From Sequoia sempervirens (lineage: Eukaryota > Streptophyta > Pinopsida > Cupressales > Cupressaceae), in NCBI GenBank assembly GCA_007258455.2, contig VDFB02000001.1, forward strand, positions 16,374,322 through 16,438,321: a stretch of 64,000 nucleotides of DNA, read 5' to 3'. Position 1 is the first letter of the stretch; each line of letters opens with the position of its first letter. Position numbers and translations under genes: made by a program. Shown piece by piece: positions 12,471-23,840 of this stretch. The notes beneath the pieces are model-generated. The model saw only the letters and a list, made by a program, of their open reading frames with translations. It was not told where the DNA came from and did not search any database.

Positions 12471-12784
12471 AATGATAAAGACTGACAAGTGCAACAAACT
12501 CTGACTCTATTTTTTTATTTTTGACATGTTTTTGATTTTTTTGTCTTTTTAAAGTTTTCTGATGTTTTTTGTATTTTCTCATGACATTTTGCGATGTTTG
12601 TGGATTTTTCTATGGCTTTACGTCATCAACACAGCCAATGGAAGAATCAATATGACACACGTCAAGTGTTTTCCCCCAGTTGAGTATAAGACCAATTGAT
12701 TATGAATAGGGTAAAATGGGGGATATGAAATGCACTCGATGTCAATCATTCTAGGTTATGGGAAATACTACCACCTTTTATGAA

Positions 12785-12966
12785 TGGTATATACAAGCGA
12801 TGAATATAAAAGATAAGGGATATGTATAGGGATAGGTCGTATGTACAAGGATAAGGACTGTGTACAGGGTAGTGGACTATGTATAGGGATAGGTAGTATC
12901 TATAGGGATAAGGACTATGTACAAGGTAGTGGACTATGTACAGGGAAGTGGACTATGTACAGGGAA
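12785..12966. repeat. Minisatellite, 18-26 bp units
   Basis: A series of units based on GGACTATGTACAGGGTAGT and GGGATAGGTAGTATCTATA forms an imperfect purine-rich array in the 3' region of C. Confidence 0.65.
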
Positions 12967-13669
12967 ATGATGCCTATAAGCAAGTGAGCAAGCATGCACA
13001 AGAATCCAAGGACAAGCATGATTGTGCCCCTAGTCAAGCTGAAAACCAATTGGCAAGTGATGAGGATGGTGACAATGTTGTTTGACGTGGGAAGGACACA
13101 TCCCAAAGCAACATGAGGATGATGATAGTATGACTAAAGGATCAAGGTTTGCAGCCAAGCTAGAAACAAAGCCAACGAATGTTTTGAATGATTCACTAGG
13201 ATGCATAGAAAGATTGTATGGATTGGGCTTGTTGTATTTGGAATGAATTTTTAGGATTAGATGGTATGATGGAAGATCCTTAGACCATTGACAAGGGAAA
13301 AACCAAGGCATGTGATAAGTATCTCGTATAAGGATAACTCATTTGGAAAAATGCTATGAAGGCTATGACATGATATTTCATGGATAGTGTATGACCAAAG
13401 GATAGACATGTCAAGAGTTTTTCCAAAGCATGATTTATGTTTTCACCCCAGTCCTTATCAAGATCAAAGTAGGTGGGAAATGGGCATGAGTGGTAGGGAT
13501 TAGATGGATAGATGGAAAATGTCATAATAAATGTCATACGAAGGGTATGGGAGATGAGACAACTTGCCCCCAAGTGTAATAGTCTACATAGATGATTTCT
13601 TACACATGACGCTTGTTTGCTAGGTTTTCATCATGGTATGTATCCAAAGCACCATAAGAATGGTTTTCA

Positions 13670-13998
13670 CTATTGGACAAAAAATTTCTCTTGACTGTGT
13701 TTTTTTTTTTTTTTCTTGGTGTCACCAAGATGCCTGTTTGCTAGGTTTTCATCAAAGTGACTTTTTTCTTTTTCTTTTTCTGGATGGCCTTGATGCTTTA
13801 GATGATCATTGATTGTGCTGAATCCATTGATGGTGTTGATGTAGAGACTCGTGCCATGATATGCCAATAATAACCTTGATGAAGTAGTTTCCTTGTCAGG
13901 ATCATAACACTTGCATACAATTGATTTATGTCATTGTAATCCTTATTGACACTAGAGTTTGCCTTATCAAAATACGCACATTGTGATAGAGTTGCCAT
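13670..13998 (-). pseudogene. Possible out-of-frame continuation of the C ORF
   Basis: Overlapping the end of the 638-codon ORF in another minus frame is an open stretch (13,998-13,798) that includes QGYYWHIMARV, followed by more open sequence up to a poly-K run around 13,700. A frameshift near 13,990 may have cut a longer original protein. The GYYW string resembles integrase zinc-finger surroundings but is too short to assign. Confidence 0.3.
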
Positions 13999-15842
13999 GG
14001 GATTTGTGACATAGGATTTTTAGACTTTAGGCAAGATGTAGGATTATGATGGATGATGGTAGACGCGTTTGGCAATTTAGATGTAAGAATTTTCATTTTC
14101 CAAACTTGGGGTGATGGATGATGGAGACCGGGTTTTAGATTGGGATAATGTTTGGAACCATGACTTTTATATGCCTTGTATGATGACCATTTTGAAGGAG
14201 GTGGAAATTTATTATATGTGGGAGTCCTCTTTTCTTGTGGCTCCACATTTTGATTGACTTTTACTTTTGAACTATTTTCTTTGCTTGATCCATTTTTCTT
14301 TGGGATCCATTTTAACTTTATTTTTCCACTTGGATTTTTGATTGATTCAATGGCCTTTGATACTTTATTTTGAACTTTGAATTTATAAGACTTTTGTTTT
14401 TGTTGGTTCCAATTGGAAGGTTTATTCATATTGGAATGACAATTTATGGTATGGATGGAACAAGTGTTGGAAACAACCTTATGGTAAGAACTACTCATGG
14501 CCTCCATTTTGATGTTTGTATCAAATAAAGTTGCCCCCAATATCAAGGAGGTACCATTAGCATCATTAGATTTGTTGACTGAAGGATAACCAAGACCTTG
14601 ATGTTTAGGATTTTCTTGAAACTGTATTGGTTCTCGAATTCCTTGCTCATGTATGCCTAGTCCTTTTCCTTGATATTGCATGCTCTGACATATTTTTTTT
14701 GTGATGGGGTATTTTTTGTTTTGAAAGCAAGATGCTAACCCATCACTATGCATGTGGAAACTATTACTTGGAATCTTCTCCTCTACAAGAAAGCCTGATT
14801 TGATAAAAGTGGATGATCCTAGTTGATAGGATGTCTTATCTTCATTGACATGTTGGATATCTTTGGTGTGATTTTGTAACATATCAGATTCAGAGGATTC
14901 TACTGGTACTTCCAAGTCGATGTCGAAACCATCTTTATGGTCATTGTCATAGAGTCCAATGAACTCAGCTATAACTTGATCATTTGCAAATATGTCTAGA
15001 GTAGGAAACTCTTGTTCTAAAGGAATATCATCCCTGTGTCCAAAGGAGGAAAGTGTCTCATTTTGGGAAATGGATGTGTTTGGTACTTGGATAGGGTCAT
15101 CTTCAAGTGTTTGTTCATGAATGGTATAAAGGTCAAGGAGTGGATCATTTTGGACTTCTTGCTCAATAATAATGTCTTGAATGATGTGGTTGGGAATGGA
15201 ATCTTGATCAAGGATAGGTGTATTTTGGATGCCATGATTATCTACAAGGACTTCTTGTATGGAATTAAAGATAGGGTTGTGGGATAGACTACTTTGATCT
15301 TGGCATGAAGGTGAAGCCATGAAGTCATCCTTTGGACTTTCCATTTGACATGTATCCTTAAGTTTAGTAGATGGGATGTGACTTTGGAGACCATGAATAG
15401 ATGCATTTTCATGAAAAGATGTAGACTGAGATGGAGTGACGTGGAAGGGATTAGTGGATGAAGGAATAGGATAAGACATGGAGGCTTGGAAGGAATTACT
15501 GGATGAAGGACTAGGGTAGGACATGGAGGCTTGGAAGGGATTAGTGGAAGGTTGGTTTCCCTTGTCAAGGTTAGGATAAGGGTGATAAGTGGACGTTTGT
15601 TGTGGATTCATGGCATGGATTATGCTAAGGGACTCTTGATAATGAGGGTAGATGGATGGAGGACTAGGAATTATGGATTGTTGGTAGGAAGGGTATGTGG
15701 GTAGTTGACCATGGGTTGACATTGATTGGCATTTGGATTGGATAAATTGTCTTTTGAAGTCTATGGCTTGTTGGCATTGACCATTACAAAGTAACTGGTA
15801 TTCAACTTGACTAGCAAGCATATCAAGGTAAATTGCAGACAT
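13926..15842 (-). CDS. 638-aa G-patch protein of non-autonomous element C
   Basis: An uninterrupted ATG-started frame on the minus strand, the longest intact ORF of the window. Residues 1-50 look helical (MSAIYLDMLASQVEYQLL). Residues about 50-160 are rich in S, P, Y, Q and H and hold three tandem units of the type NPFQASMSYPSPSS. Residues 180-310 are acidic. Residues about 388-418 match a G-patch (QGKGLGIHEQGIREPIQF followed by QGLGYPS), a glycine-rich RNA-binding module that plant Tat elements carry between protease and RT. Residues 480-590 are lysine-rich. No protease triad, RT or integrase is present. The role is probably structural or RNA-binding within particles made by a partner element; this is inference. 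Frame preservation contrasts with the many stops in A, H and G. Confidence 0.6.
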   Translation of the reverse strand: MSAIYLDMLASQVEYQLLCNGQCQQAIDFKRQFIQSKCQSMSTHGQLPTYPSYQQSIIPSPPSIYPHYQESLSIIHAMNPQQTSTYHPYPNLDKGNQPSTNPFQASMSYPSPSSSNSFQASMSYPIPSSTNPFHVTPSQSTSFHENASIHGLQSHIPSTKLKDTCQMESPKDDFMASPSCQDQSSLSHNPIFNSIQEVLVDNHGIQNTPILDQDSIPNHIIQDIIIEQEVQNDPLLDLYTIHEQTLEDDPIQVPNTSISQNETLSSFGHRDDIPLEQEFPTLDIFANDQVIAEFIGLYDNDHKDGFDIDLEVPVESSESDMLQNHTKDIQHVNEDKTSYQLGSSTFIKSGFLVEEKIPSNSFHMHSDGLASCFQNKKYPITKKICQSMQYQGKGLGIHEQGIREPIQFQENPKHQGLGYPSVNKSNDANGTSLILGATLFDTNIKMEAMSSSYHKVVSNTCSIHTINCHSNMNKPSNWNQQKQKSYKFKVQNKVSKAIESIKNPSGKIKLKWIPKKNGSSKENSSKVKVNQNVEPQEKRTPTYNKFPPPSKWSSYKAYKSHGSKHYPNLKPGLHHPSPQVWKMKILTSKLPNASTIIHHNPTSCLKSKNPMSQIPWQLYHNVRILIRQTLVSIRITMT

Positions 15843-18304
15843 GGTGATGAGGTTATGATGAAAGGTGGAGTATGACTAAGGTATGAAAATGAAAATAGTG
15901 ACTTAAATCTAAGGTATGCAACCTAAGCTATGTTTTTGGGATTTTTTGAATATAAAGGATGAATGTATGTAGTTATTTTTTTGGTATTTTCTATGTAAAT
16001 AAAGTATGTCTAGGATGACACTAGTATAGGATGATAGTATCTAAATATGCAAAGGTCTAAGCAAAATTTTAAGGTAATCAATTTTCTGAACCTGAGACGA
16101 GGTTACCAACTACCTAAAGTCTAACCAAGGCATCAATTTAATTATGTCAAGGAACCTATGTAGGAAAAGGACCAAAGATAAGGTGAGATCCCTAACTAGA
16201 TTGATGAGCTAGGAGGACTCACTATAGGAAAACAAGATATGATGATAGGACTAGGTTCAATGATAGATTTCGTTGAAACTATGATTTTTCTAGAGTGTAG
16301 AAAGTGGACCTATTCTAAAGTTTGTAAAAGTGACTATCCTAAATGTTTGATCTAAAGGTAATATGTATTCTAAGATGAAACTAAAACTCAAAATTGGGAT
16401 GACTATAGTTAATGACCAAATGACACCTAAAGGATGCAAAATTGAGCAAATCATTTTAGGTTTCTATCCAAGGACTACTGCGAAAAGACAAATCAAAGAC
16501 TGGTATGACAGTGTCGACTGGATTGTGACTATGAATTCTAGTTTTCTAATAATCTAGCAAATGCATCATTTATCAAATGAGGTTATGTTTCACAGTTGCA
16601 ATTTTTTGATGATTAATTGTGTGTTTCTGGTAAATGTTTAGTATGTGTTTTAGACAGATGCAGTTAAGTTTCTCACATATGTGACTCATAATGACAATTG
16701 CAACTCAGAATATAACACATGCGGTTTTTCGCAAAGCAAAATGCGAGCTGATCTAGCAGATGCGACTCTATGCTAAACAAATGTGACTCAAAGTTAAACA
16801 AATGCGACCCTAAAGATCCATTGTGACTTTTTGTTGAATAGTTGCGACTTTGTGTATTTTTAGTGATTTGAGATATAAAAAATGACACTTTTTGTGATCA
16901 AGTTCCAGAAAATAAAGACAATCATAAGACAATTTTTTTTAGTTTGATTTTGGACTCAAAGAATGTGTAATATGACAACAAAAAAATATAATCCTAAGAG
17001 GAAAAAAGGCCAAGGGTTTGTATACTTGGTATAGCCCACCAATATATCTTGAATTGGTGTTAAACACCTTTCCTTCTCGAGAGCAGATAGCTTAGAAATT
17101 TGGTGGAATTGGCTCCCCTCCCCTCCACAGCTCATTAATGTCATTCGAGCACACCAATTTTAGTTTCTTGGGAAATGACCTCCCAAGAACTACTATCTCT
17201 ACTCAAGGGGATCAGTAGTGAGTGTCTTTGAGCATGACACTATACCCTACACTATACTAAGCAACAAATGAAAAATGGTTGGCCTCTAAAACAGTGGGTG
17301 TTTAGTAAGGGCATTCCGTTCGTAGGGCATGATCCATGCGGTGAGAGTCCCCTTTTGGATCCATCTCATCGGAACCATATGCATGATTCTTGAGCTTTCC
17401 CCAAGAATCCACTTTTATATACTAGCTGGAAGTCCCTCAAGTTCAGGGTGCTACCAGTCTGAGTCATCCTAGGGTGAGTACTTTTTCCCTCTAGAACAGG
17501 TCCAAGTTCTAGAGTTAGTAACCCTTTCTCTTACACCCAGGATTGCCCGAAAGCACAAGGGGAGACGATACTTCGATTACTAAGTCGTGAGGGTGACAAA
17601 AAAAAAAGGTGGGTCTGGTTTTCTGATCACCTAGTTTTCACAAGGTGAGAGCATAATCACCTACCACCTTCAAGCATAGTCAAACAAAATCAAGCACACA
17701 TTCATTTTAATGCACCAATAGAAGTGTTTTCTACACTAGAAATCACAAGCACATTGTTTGAGAAATGAGTCTTCAACTAATGGAGTTGAAAAACCACAAG
17801 TTAGTAGTTTCATCCACTAGTCTTGGACCCATGAAATGTAACTGCCACATGCTGCAAACTAAGATAAGTGAACAAAAAAAACACCAATGAAAATAGAAAA
17901 CTAAAATAGTGATAACTTTCTCAAAAATAAACAAAATTTTAAACTATAGATATCTATGGAAAGCTAAGACATAGACCTTCAAAACCCAGAATTTTTTTGC
18001 AAAATCCTACAAGACAATAGCGCTATAAACAAAAGAAAAATTTGGGTCTTAACAACTAAATCCTAAAAAGCCGTGATCACTAAAACAACCACAACTTTCT
18101 CAAATCTTAACAAAATTTTAAACCGTTTGAAGTTCTGGAAAGATGAGAATGAGACCTAGAAAACCTAGATAATCATTTTAAATGAATTTATGTGCTCATT
18201 TTTTTGTTCTCAAAATAAGATGATGGGATTTTGTATGAATTCTTGGTTGTAACCTGCAAAACCATGAAAATAAACAAGAAAACACAAATTTCTCTACAAA
18301 ATTA
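15843..18304 (-). other. Leader of element C
   Basis: 2.5 kb between PBS and ORF without a recognisable gene. The block 17,020-17,580 is shared with the leader of I (1,690-2,170). Around 16,650-16,860 there are irregular repeats of a unit like AATGCGACTC...AAACAAATG. A small GGGGA-rich stretch lies near 17,550-17,620. Confidence 0.5.
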
Positions 18305-18327
18305 CGGGTTCACGTTGGGTTCACCAA
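18305..18327 (-). other. Primer-binding site of element C
   Basis: Read minus, the LTR ends ...GATGTTACA and is followed at once by TTGGTGAACCCAACGTGAAC. The position fits a PBS; the tRNA is not identified. Confidence 0.65.
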
Positions 18328-20137
18328 TGTAACATCTAGAAAATGCATAAAGAAATAGATCAGAGCAAACATGCAATACAAATCTAAATGCAATCTAACT
18401 TATATCAACAAAGTACAAAGGAATTCAAAATGTAAATAAAGAAACAATCTCATCCAATCTACATTCTTCCATGATTTATCTCTGTTGTCCTTCTCCGTTT
18501 CACTTGTAGTAGTATAATTTCCCTCATATTTTCAAAGGTTTGTGCAAGTATAGCCTATGATAATGATTTAGAAAAACATCAAAGATTCTAGATAGGTGCT
18601 CCAAAAAGTCATAAGATTTCGAGAGAGATTGGAATGATGAAGACCAGATCAATTTATAGAAAAATGATTATTCAAACGATAGACCAGGATTGAAAGATAA
18701 ATGGATGGTTGAGATTGACTGATTAGTCATTCATTCTGATAACAGTTAGTAATGACATGAGTGATATAAATTAGAAATAGAATTAAAGATTAAATAAATG
18801 ATTTAATCTTCAAGTTTGGCATTCAAAAACAGAAGAATTATCTTTGCATGACAAAGATAAAGATGGATTAAAGCAACTCTTTGTTTGAATGCACACACAA
18901 GATTTGATTAATTAAATAGGAATATTTAATTAATATGCATGTATACACAATTGAGTTAGAACTAGATGACTGAATGATATGACAAATAGATTACTTGTGA
19001 AATCCATTCAGACATTAATCCAGAGTTAACTGACTAATTAAAATAGATGTCAAGTAAAAGTGAATACTTAGATAAGTCACACAATTATCTAAATATAGAG
19101 GAATGCATTAAAATAGAATTCATGAATTAAATAATTCATTTAATTCAAGATTTGATATTTGAAGAATAATTAAATAAATAAGATTTATTTAATTAAGTGA
19201 TGAAGGGATTTAAATGAATAATTAAATAAATAAAGAATTTATTTAATTATAGTTGAAGTATGATAAAGAGTAAATTAAATAAGAATTTATTTAATTTGAC
19301 AATAAGAATAAGGTTAATTAGTAACATAATTAAATAAAAAACATTTATTTAATTAATCAGATAGAATAAAGAAAAGTGTGAATTAATTAAATAATTAAGA
19401 TTAGTTAATTAATAGAAGAAATAACAGAAGAATTATCTTTGCATGACAAAAATGAAGATGGATTAAATCATTTCTTGTTTGAATGCAACACGCAAGGTTT
19501 AATTAATTAAATAGGAATATTTAATTAATCCACATCTACATGCAAATGAGTTAGAATTGGATGATTGAATGATTTGATGAATATATTACTCGAGAACGCC
19601 ACTCAAAAATTAAATCAAGAGTTAACTGAGTGATTTGAATAGATCTTTGAGTCGAGTAAAAGTGAATACTTAGATAACTCACACAATTATCTAAATTTAG
19701 AGGAATGTGTTAAAATTGGATTTATGAATTTAAATAATTCATTTAATTCAAGATTTGATATTTGAAGAATAATTAAATAAATAAGATTTATTTAATTAAG
19801 TGATGAAGGGATTTAAATGAATAATTAAATAAATAAATTATTTATTTAATTATAGTTGAAGGATGATAAGGAGTAAATTAAATAAGAATTTATTTAATTT
19901 CACAAGAAGGATAAGGTTAATTAGTAACATAACTAAATAAAAAGTGTTTATTTAATTAATCAGATAAAATAAAGAAAAAGTGTGAATTAATTAAATAATT
20001 AGATTATTTAATTAATAGAAGAAATGCAAACTATAGAGAATAATTAAATAATTTACATCATTTATTCATGACCATGAAGAATACAAATTATGAAGAATAT
20101 TGAAGTCGCTAGCTTAGACCAAATTTCTCTGTCTACA
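18328..20137 (-). repeat. 5' LTR of element C
   Basis: 1,810 bp, plus orientation TGTAACATC...GTCTACA, immediately followed by the CATTT target duplication. It has two roughly 590-bp AT-rich subrepeats (from about 18,832 and 19,429) containing paired TTTAATTAAT / ATTAATTAAA palindromes. Confidence 0.85.
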
Positions 20138-21440
20138 CATTTAATAGATGACAAATCATAATATAATGTTTATGGCTATGTGTTCCAGATTTAGATATCT
20201 AGGACACATATTCCCCTCTAGGTGCATGGGTCCTCCCTAGGTCTTAGGAACTGATTTCAAATGTCACCTTGAGAAAAATACTTCTAAAAGTCTATGTCTG
20301 AGGTTTAAGCCTCAGGGACTCATATGCCCAACTTAACGTATGAGTCCCACTTTAACCTAGACCTATTTTAATTCAAATTCTTGGCGGGATTTTATTATCC
20401 TAGATCTGATGTCAGCTTGTAGTGTTGCAAATATGGAAAATTAAACATAAACAATTATAAATACAAGGTTATTTCACATAATTCCTCCCTAAAAATTTCA
20501 AGTATCCTAAGAAAGCAATCTAAGATCCTTCAAGTATTCATTCAAGAGAATTCAAGAGCAATTCATCAAAAATTTGGAGCCACATTCAAGATTCAAGCAT
20601 CATTTCAAAGCATCCATGCATCATGTGTGTTTATGAACTAACAATTGTGATGTAGGTTTCATGATTCAAGCTAGAATTCAAGACAAAGTTTCAAGCATTC
20701 AATCAAGAGTCAAGACCCACATTCATGCTAGCTATTTCACTCAAGTTTGTAGCCTTCATTTCAAGTGTTTGGTGAGGTTCAACATAGCATTTTTCATTCA
20801 TCATTCATTCATGCTTTTCTATTTTATTTCAAGGTTTAATTACCAAAATGATGTTTGACCAAGGAAAACCCCCATTCCCTAATAGAACAACATTTTTTTC
20901 CCTCTTGATGTGTGTTTGCAGATCTAGGTGAATTGTAGTTTAAAGATCCTTTGAAGGAAATTTTTTCAAAGTTGTCAAGAAGTTTTCATCTTCACACAAA
21001 CTCACCTATAGACCAGGACTCAAAATTCCATACCTAAATATTGGACAAGATGGAAGCTACAGAAGATAACTAGAGGCTATAAAAGTTTTATTCAAACCCC
21101 CATAATGAGACTAAATCACTCTACCTAGCATATGAGTCCCTGTATTCCTTTTTTGACATCTTTATGTAGATCATGAGCAATCACTAGAAGATTCTAGATT
21201 CTACCCGTAAACCCTGTAGCATGACTAAATCGCCCAACCCTGCATATCAGTCCCAATACACTTTAAAAGGAAAATTTTCAATGTTACAGATCTTGTTTTG
21301 ATTCCATCAGTCTACCAAGTAACTTTTTGTCTCATTTCTATTTGTCAATCTGATTTCATGCTTTCAAGTTTCTAGGGTTTTTTGTATAAGTGTTTGTATT
21401 TCTCCTTTGAAGCTTCATTTAATGGTGAACCCCTATCCAA
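20138..21440 (+). repeat. Left arm of long inverted repeat J
   Basis: With its outer part displaced to 7,536-7,677 by element C, this arm is homologous in inverted orientation to 23,841-25,330. Anchors: CTAACAATTGTG at 20,638-20,649 pairs with 24,693-24,704, and GTGAACCCCT at 21,425-21,434 pairs with 23,854-23,863; the coordinate sums drift by only about 50 bases, so the arms are colinear. It carries repeated phrases such as CATATGAGTCCC. It may be the 3' LTR of D (a PPT precedes it at 7,516) or a terminal inverted repeat. No gene is visible; an open stretch at 20,661-20,858 has no partner in the other arm. Confidence 0.7.
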
Positions 21441-21689
21441 TTACAATAGGAACCCTCTAGCCCATTCCTCAATCAAGCCACTTGGTTGAAAAATCTAAGT
21501 TTCCTAATGAAATAAAATGCAAAATAAGTCTAATTCCATCTCCCAAAATGTGGAACCCTATTTCCCTTGTGTTCAACATCAACTCCCTTTTTCTATCTCA
21601 AATAGTAACCTTGGTAACATGAAAGCTTTTCCAACTCGATATTTTCTACCTCTTCCTCTTCCCCATGCTTCTTCCTTGTCTAATGTGGT

Positions 21690-23840
21690 ATTAGAAAGAG
21701 GAGAATAGGTGGATGAAAGGTAACTAGAAACCATCTAAGTCCATTAACTCTAGAAATATCTATGTATTTTTGAGATGTTCTAACAATGGCTACAAAATTA
21801 TATAGGGATTATAGCTCCTTTTTCTTCAGCTCATTGGTTAGCTCTTCCCATCTCTTTTGTACAAACTTGAAAGATTGATTAATAGGTCATGTAGCTTGTT
21901 GCTTCATTCTGATATAATAATTTGTTCTAATACTTATCATATTTCTTCCTACACCTTTGAAATCCAAGAGTTTTGACCACTGTTCTGTAACTACATTCGG
22001 ATCCTTTGATTCTTTCTAGAGCTGCAAAGAAATAGGTTTTTCCCTTTCATTTTATTCTTGTAATATCTCCCCTTTGTTGTTCATTTTTTATGTAAGAGGA
22101 AAATTTTCTAATTTGTAGGTACCACATAAACATCAATGGACTCCATTCGGATTCATCTAAGAGAACAAAATTATGCAAGTAAAACTCACATAATTGGTCT
22201 TGCATATCAGTTTTAGAATCAAAGAAAGTATCTAAAAACACAAATTTCTTATTCATGGAAATTGTTAAATCACTAATCAATTTACTGAACTGAAAATACA
22301 AATATTTTTCCTACAAAAAATGCATAAACCCTTATAGGTGGTCTATATTTTAGCAACTAAGTAGATTTATCAGTTATCTTCCAATTCTCACTTTTAGTCT
22401 TTTGACTTTTGTCTCTTGTTTTTCAAGTGCCTTGGTGTGATTAACTATTAGCTCATCTTTTTATTTCTCCCAATCTTTCTTTTGTTGAAAGAACTCTTAG
22501 GTTCTCTTCCATAATTCCACACCCAAGGACACCAGAGTTGGCCCAATGGGGGTTTTGGCATGAAGAAATAGTTCTTGAGATACAGGTTCTTTGTTTCCTA
22601 GCTCAACCATAGACATTTGTGCAAGGATTTCCAATTTGGATCCATGCTCAAATTTATACAATTTTTCCTCTAGTTCTTTGGTTTTTTCATCCCTTTCACT
22701 ATCCCTTTGTTGATGTGACCTTACCAATTCTTCCAATTTCTTTCTCCTTTCCATGGATTCCTACAATTCTTTACCAATATTCACTTATTCTATAAACAAT
22801 TCTTCATAATTTTCCAAGAACTGCTCATCCCCCATTGTATTCATATATTTACAACCCTCAAAATTAGGACTCTTTGGGGATATCCTTCTCATTTTATTTG
22901 CTACAAAATCATCCTCTAAATCAGATTTAGAGGTGCTTGTGTAGAAATATTGTGCAACTGGTATATTTTCATTACCAAGGGAATTTCCCTTCAATTCTAA
23001 GTTTGTCTCAATCATCACAACAACCTCCTCTTACTGCTTCTTGACTGACCCTCTCATGGACCCCTTTCTCTTGAAGCAGTGTGATCACCTCTTAGGTTTT
23101 GTGGGTTTCTTATTCCCTTTTGTAGGTGCAGAAGAAGGTCTACCTCTTCTTTTCTTGGCTCTTTTTATCTTTTCTAGAAACAAGGGTTTCTTCCTTGTCC
23201 CCTATTGCAAGTTTCTGAATAGAGGATATAGGTCAAGTTTCCTGCAAGCCCTGCCCCTTTGGATTTCTTGTACTATAGGTAGGTGATGTAGCAGGGGAGT
23301 CAAAGGGAACTTCCCTTTATAATATAGTAGGTTCCTCTACTCTTTCTAGGACAATAGGTTCTTCAATGATTTTTTTCCATCACATGCCTACCATGATGAA
23401 GATGATTCAACAACTTAAAATGAACTATATGCAACAAGGATTTTTTGCCATCACATGTTAAATACTTAAATATGTAAGAAGCAACTAAAGCCCAAATCAA
23501 GGGTAAAGATAATCATTTAGTACCTTAAGGAGAGGACCCTAGGTTTTCTCCTAGCTTCCTAAATTCATTCTTGGAAGCAATAGCATCTTCCTGAAATGGA
23601 AACTCTTCTCCTTGCCGTGGCAATCCAGATACTTCAGCAATGGTGGATTTTGAGGCATCTAACCTTAAGCCTCTCACAACTACTTCATTCTTTTGTAATG
23701 AAAGGTGAAAATTTGTAGCTTTATGGTTTAGGATATAGAGAAAACAATTTCCTTCTCTTTTACTCAAGGAAACCCTAGAGATCTCAATCCAAGGATGATA
23801 TGAGGGGGAGAGATCTGCAATAGGGTGTCATAGGATCTAA
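21690..23840 (-). pseudogene. ORF3-family protein, broken (copy between J arms)
   Basis: Minus-strand coding remnants here are colinear with the third ORF of element A (35,730-38,247). Matches: RGLRLDASKSTIAEVSGLP against WGLTVVATEDRIAEVTRLL near the N terminus, LCEFYLHNF...SEWSPL against LCEFYLHDF...TKWNPF in the middle, RWEELTNELKKKEL against RWERLTVGLRKSEP, and a C-terminal NFVAIVRTSQKYIDI...FHPPILL against LNFIAALKRTTIYIQ...FRPPVLM. The frame changes at least once (between 23,525 and 23,018) and contains several stops. The family resembles the 'putative plant transposon protein' domain often annotated beside plant retroelements; its activity is not known to me. Confidence 0.65.

Larger units (their letters stand above)
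10812..13669 (-). other. Non-coding 3' region of element C
   Basis: About 2.9 kb with no convincing gene on either strand. It holds diverged tandem blocks (11,640-11,960, 12,060-12,470 and 12,785-12,966). Several open stretches on the minus strand between 12,915 and 13,573 overlap each other in different frames and show no motif. The block around 12,060-12,470 is also found flanking element A inside H. Confidence 0.5.
7678..20137 (-). mobile_element. Non-autonomous LTR retrotransposon C, complete
   Basis: The 12.46-kb element is bounded by LTRs (TGTAACATC...GTCTACA in plus orientation) and flanked by identical CATTT repeats. The PPT next to the left LTR (10,795-10,811) and the PBS next to the right LTR (18,305-18,327) show that it is transcribed on the minus strand. 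It has no protease, RT, RNase H or integrase. It carries one 638-codon ORF with a G-patch, a motif typical of the protease/RT junction of Tat elements. Leader and 3' region share blocks with I and H, so a Tat-type partner probably supplies the enzymes. A hand count over the first about 225 aligned LTR bases gives about 16 substitutions. Confidence 0.85.

Noticed and set aside
12915..13573. Several overlapping minus-strand open frames in the 3' region of C
   Set aside because: Short, mutually overlapping, without motif or partner copy in H or I.
15242..15568. Additional minus frame overlapping the 638-codon ORF
   Set aside because: The longer frame explains the region and holds the G-patch. 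The shorter one arises from the tandem repeats at residues 90-130.
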